Source of the DNA: Bacteroidota bacterium
GTDB lineage: Bacteria; Bacteroidota; Bacteroidia; Flavobacteriales_F; PHOS-HE28
Assembly (NCBI GenBank): GCA_023428865.1
Contig: JAEYWT010000156.1
Location: 1-7,491, forward strand
Direction of reading: 5' to 3'
DNA: 7,491 nt
Every line of letters starts with the position of its first letter. Within the stretch, counting starts at the first letter, position 1. A program made the translations under genes and the position numbers. The notes beneath the pieces were generated by a model. The model was not told the DNA's origin and ran no database searches. It saw only the letters and a program-made list of their open reading frames with translations. This document shows positions 5,374 to 7,491 of this stretch, piece after piece.

Positions 5374-6324
5374 ATGTCCGTACACATCGGCGCCGATCCG
5401 GAACACGCTGCGCAGCTTCTGCGCCGTGGAGAGGTCGTGGCCATTCCTACGGAAACCGTGTACGGTCTAGCGGCGAACGCCTTCGATACCGACGCGGTAC
5501 TGCGTATCTTCAGCACCAAACAGCGCCCTAGCTTCGACCCGTTGATCGTACACATCGGCCGGTTGGAGGATGTGGGCCGTGTGGCCCGCGAACTACCGCC
5601 GGGGGCCGAGCAGCTCATGCAGGCGTTCTGGCCGGGGCCGCTAACGTTGGTGCTGCCAAAACAAGCCAGCATACCAGACCTGGTCACCAGCGGTTTGGAT
5701 ACAGTGGGTGTTCGTATGCCAGCGCATCCGAAAGCCTTGGAATTGTTGCAGTTGCTCGAATTCCCCTTGGCGGCGCCCAGCGCGAATCCGTTCGGCTATG
5801 TAAGTCCGACCACGGCGCAACATGTGGCCGATCAGCTGGGCGAAGCCATCCCATACATCCTCGACGGCGGTGCGTGTGCGGTGGGTGTCGAGAGCACCAT
5901 CATCGGGTGGGAAGGAGACAGGTGGGTGCTGTACCGCCCCGGTGGTGTAGCAGTGGAGGCGATCGAAGCTGTGATCGGTCGCGTAGCTGCTGCCGCACAC
6001 CAGGTAGTACCCGCCGCACCGGGCATGCTCGAAAGCCATTATGCGCCGCGCAAACCGGTGCATGTGGGCGATGTAACAACACTGCAGCAGGAGTACACTG
6101 GAAGGCGACTCGGTGTCATCAGTTTCACCAGGTCGCACGCTGTCGAGCGGAGCATGGCACTCTCACACCAAGGCGATCTTGCAGAAGCTGCCCGCAACCT
6201 CTTCGCCGTGTTGCGGGAGTTGGATGCCAGCGACGTGGACGTGATCCTGGCAGAGCGCTTTCCGGACGAAGGTCTCGGGCGCGCGATCAATGACCGGTTG
6301 CGAAGGGCTGCTGCGAAACGATAG
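5374..6324 (+). CDS. sua5: L-threonylcarbamoyladenylate synthase, Sua5 type (YrdC plus Sua5 domain)
   Basis: A 316-residue cytoplasmic enzyme that makes threonylcarbamoyl-AMP from threonine, bicarbonate and ATP, the first step of the t6A37 modification of ANN-decoding tRNAs; TsaB, TsaD and TsaE complete it elsewhere. The YrdC domain covers about residues 5-200: IPTETVYGLAANAF (24-37), STKQRPSFDPL (47-57; K49 and R51 in the substrate site), FWPGPLTLVL (85-94), SAN (136-138) and GVESTII (171-177). The linker PGMLESHYAPRKPV (216-229) is the classic Sua5 form that lies over the active site. The remainder is the C-terminal Sua5 domain. It is therefore the long form, not the short TsaC. The start is ATG 5374; an in-frame ATG at 5323 would run 19 bp into the divergent glycosyltransferase and add 17 residues with no family match. 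The stop lies 5 bp from the stop of the convergent downstream gene. Confidence 0.95.
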   Translation: MSVHIGADPEHAAQLLRRGEVVAIPTETVYGLAANAFDTDAVLRIFSTKQRPSFDPLIVHIGRLEDVGRVARELPPGAEQLMQAFWPGPLTLVLPKQASIPDLVTSGLDTVGVRMPAHPKALELLQLLEFPLAAPSANPFGYVSPTTAQHVADQLGEAIPYILDGGACAVGVESTIIGWEGDRWVLYRPGGVAVEAIEAVIGRVAAAAHQVVPAAPGMLESHYAPRKPVHVGDVTTLQQEYTGRRLGVISFTRSHAVERSMALSHQGDLAEAARNLFAVLRELDASDVDVILAERFPDEGLGRAINDRLRRAAAKR

Positions 6325-6329
6325 CGTCG

Positions 6330-7094
6330 TCAAGGTTTGCTTGATCGAAAACGCCAGGTGGGGCGGCGCTGCACGGCCACTTCGCCCAACACCATCTCTA
6401 CATGGTCGACACGCGGCACGCGCACGATCTTTACCTCACCCATATCGATCGTCATCGGCCCGGTGTTGGTCGCATTGGCCCAGGAAACGAACTGCGTGAA
6501 AGGATCGCGGTCGGGTCCACCAAAGAACAGCTCTGCACTATCGGCTTTTGCCTCGAAGGTGATGGTGAAATGCCCGGAGGGGTCTGAACTGCTCTGGACC
6601 TCCCGTTCCCCGCCCCATATCCGCACGAACCCATCATCCACGGGAAGCCCCGTGGTGGCATTCACCAACAGACCACGTATGGTGATGATGCGTGGACCAG
6701 CCGCATGCGCGTTCACCATGGCCGGTGTTCCACGTGGATCAGTAGTTCGTTCCACGCGGGTGGGCATGGTCTTGCCGACCACGACATCGTGCTGTGCCTT
6801 ACTTTCATTTCCGCCGAGCATGGCCAGTAATGTGGTGAAGGCCACGACAGGCAGTGTATAGGTTGGCCGTTCGTTCATGGGACTCAACACCCGGTCCAGT
6901 TGGCGCGGGTCGAAACGGGCGCATGTTGGAGGCGGTACATCGCCATCGAATATCCGCAACAGCTCATTGTCCGTTGCGTTCGAGAGATCCGCCACTTCGT
7001 GCTGGCAGTTTCCGCAGAAGCGGCCGCCTGTGCGTTCAGGCATACCTGCCCAGTCTTCGTGGCAGGGTATGGGTACGGAAAGAGATAGGCGCAT
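6330..7094 (-). CDS. Membrane protein with N-terminal Cys motif and carboxypeptidase-regulatory-like domain
   Basis: A 254-residue protein of unknown function. It starts MRLSLSVPIPCHEDW and continues with GGRFCGNCQHEVADLS. The four cysteines C11, C27, C30 and C58 (TCARF) are spaced like a small metal-binding or redox module. I recall this PCHExW...FCGxC...CxRF pattern from many uncharacterised Bacteroidota proteins. A hydrophobic segment at about 78-93 (TYTLPVVAFTTLLAML) follows and would place the Cys module in the cytoplasm and the rest outside. Residues 137-190 (IIT.RGLLVNATTGLPV.D onward) look like the beta-sandwich CarboxypepD_reg-like domain also found in front of TonB receptors. No barrel follows, and the protein ends in a basic tail. 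The start is ATG 7094; the frame is open to ATG 7166, but the extra 24 residues come before the recognisable PIPCHEDW opening. It is convergent with the Sua5 gene and divergent from dxr. Confidence 0.8.
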   Translation of the reverse strand: MRLSLSVPIPCHEDWAGMPERTGGRFCGNCQHEVADLSNATDNELLRIFDGDVPPPTCARFDPRQLDRVLSPMNERPTYTLPVVAFTTLLAMLGGNESKAQHDVVVGKTMPTRVERTTDPRGTPAMVNAHAAGPRIITIRGLLVNATTGLPVDDGFVRIWGGEREVQSSSDPSGHFTITFEAKADSAELFFGGPDRDPFTQFVSWANATNTGPMTIDMGEVKIVRVPRVDHVEMVLGEVAVQRRPTWRFRSSKP

Positions 7095-7252
7095 GATGTG
7101 AATGGTCAATGGAACAGAAGCCGTCTTAGCATTGGTACACGCATATGGACACAAGGTTCGATCCATTCAAGAACCGCTCGGAAGTGCGACCTTTGCACCT
7201 TCCACCGCGACCGTGCGTTCGTGCCCACATGAGCACATGGTCACATGAGCAC
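7095..7252. other. Divergent spacer between the Cys-motif gene and dxr
   Basis: This 158-bp stretch is the only place for the promoters of both flanking genes. It carries a -7-like box reading toward dxr (7188-7195) and most of a tandem repeat that overlaps the dxr start. I found no convincing -33/-7 pair for the leftward gene and no riboswitch-like structure. Confidence 0.6.
7188..7195 (+). promoter_or_regulatory. Possible -7 promoter element for dxr
   Basis: GACCTTTG is identical to the box before the Sua5-type gene. Here it lies 33 nt before the ATG at 7229 and 57 nt before the ATG at 7253, so the transcript would have a short leader holding the tandem repeat. TTCA at 7166-7169 is the nearest weak -33 candidate (18-bp spacer). 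Chance occurrence of such a short motif is quite possible. Confidence 0.25.
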
Positions 7253-7255
7253 ATG
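7226..7255 (+). repeat. Two-copy tandem repeat, 16-bp period, ending on the dxr start codon
   Basis: CACATGAGCACATG is present at 7226-7239 and 7242-7255 with GT between the copies. Each copy contains two CACATG hexamers, giving four ATG triplets at 7229, 7237, 7245 and 7253. The ATGs at 7229 and 7253 share the dxr frame; those at 7237 and 7245 run into TGA after three codons each. Confidence 0.95.
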
Positions 7256-7491
7256 AAAAAAGTCGCCATCCTCGGCTCCACGGGCTCCATCGGCACGCAA
7301 GCGCTGGAGGTGGTGCGTGAGCAACCGGATCGTTTCGAGGTCGAGTTGCTCAGTTGTGGTAGCAACGTGGACTTGCTCATCAAGCAGGCCTTGGAGTTCA
7401 AGCCCAACGCTGTGGTGATAGGCGATGCCACCAAGCTCGAAGCCACGAAAAACGCTTTGTTCCCACAGGGCATCAAGGTATACGCTGGTGC
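7253..7491 (+). CDS. dxr: 1-deoxy-D-xylulose 5-phosphate reductoisomerase, N-terminal part (runs off the window)
   Basis: The first 79 residues are present of a protein normally near 390. Dxr converts 1-deoxy-D-xylulose 5-phosphate to 2-C-methyl-D-erythritol 4-phosphate with NADPH, the committed step of the MEP isoprenoid pathway, in the cytoplasm. The opening MKKVAILGSTGSIGTQALEV holds the NADPH-binding GSTGSIG (8-14), which is characteristic. The following residues EQPDRFEVELLSCGSNVDLL (23-42) and FKPNAVVIGD (49-58) fit the Rossmann fold of the family. The substrate and metal sites lie beyond the window. I chose ATG 7253 because MKKVAILGSTGSIG is the usual family start. The in-frame ATG at 7229 would add MSTWSHEH and cannot be excluded. 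No Shine-Dalgarno precedes either start. Confidence 0.95.
   Translation, partial: MKKVAILGSTGSIGTQALEVVREQPDRFEVELLSCGSNVDLLIKQALEFKPNAVVIGDATKLEATKNALFPQGIKVYAG

Noticed and set aside
4848..5687. 279-codon minus-strand frame overlapping the glycosyltransferase and Sua5 genes
   Set aside because: It is rich in Arg, Ser, Pro and Cys without motifs and covers two well-supported genes in another frame or strand, so it is a shadow.
7095..7166. 24-residue extension of the Cys-motif protein to ATG 7166
   Set aside because: The recognisable family opening begins at MRLSLSVPIPCHEDW, and the extension would take up half of the dxr divergent spacer.
7226..7255. Start of a CRISPR array or phage attachment site at the tandem repeat
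   Set aside because: Only two short copies with a 2-bp spacer, no cas or integrase gene nearby, and no tRNA end.

Overview
The window looks like about 7.5 kb of chromosome from a fairly GC-rich member of the Bacteroidota, probably Flavobacteriales-like. Four things support this. It has a bacterial GH3-family acyl-adenylating enzyme next to a membrane-anchored M23 peptidase. It has a membrane protein that opens with the PCHEDW/FCGxC cysteine signature, which I recall as common in Bacteroidota. There are no clear Shine-Dalgarno sequences. Several TAnnTTTG-like elements (the Bacteroidota -7 promoter box) lie close upstream of start codons. The taxon is inferred from content and was not tested by any search.

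Layout from left to right: (1) a leftward pair for sugar or polysaccharide modification, a CE4-type polysaccharide deacetylase (306-1187) whose stop overlaps the start of a formyltransferase-like gene (1-309, truncated by the window edge); (2) a 77-bp divergent spacer; (3) a rightward pair, an M23 metallopeptidase (1265-2164) and a GH3-family protein (2181-3656), 16 bp apart; (4) a leftward 53-residue hypothetical gene (3657-3818) that abuts GH3 tail to tail across a 14-bp perfect palindrome; (5) a leftward GT39/ArnT-like membrane glycosyltransferase (3926-5341); (6) a 32-bp divergent spacer and a rightward Sua5-type threonylcarbamoyl-AMP synthase (5374-6324); (7) a leftward Cys-motif membrane protein with a carboxypeptidase-regulatory-like domain (6330-7094); (8) the start of dxr (7253 to the edge), preceded by a 16-bp-period tandem repeat that multiplies its possible start codons.

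Functionally this mixes housekeeping (t6A tRNA modification, MEP isoprenoid synthesis) with envelope functions (deacetylase and formyltransferase, lipid-linked-sugar glycosyltransferase, M23 hydrolase). No stretch over 300 bp lacks a gene. I see no tRNA, rRNA, CRISPR array, transposase or prophage gene, and no convincing defence system. The points most worth a second look are the similar placement of -7-like boxes 4 nt before three different start codons (possible leaderless transcripts), the repeat at the dxr start, the M23-GH3 pair, and the uncharacterised 53-residue and Cys-motif proteins.
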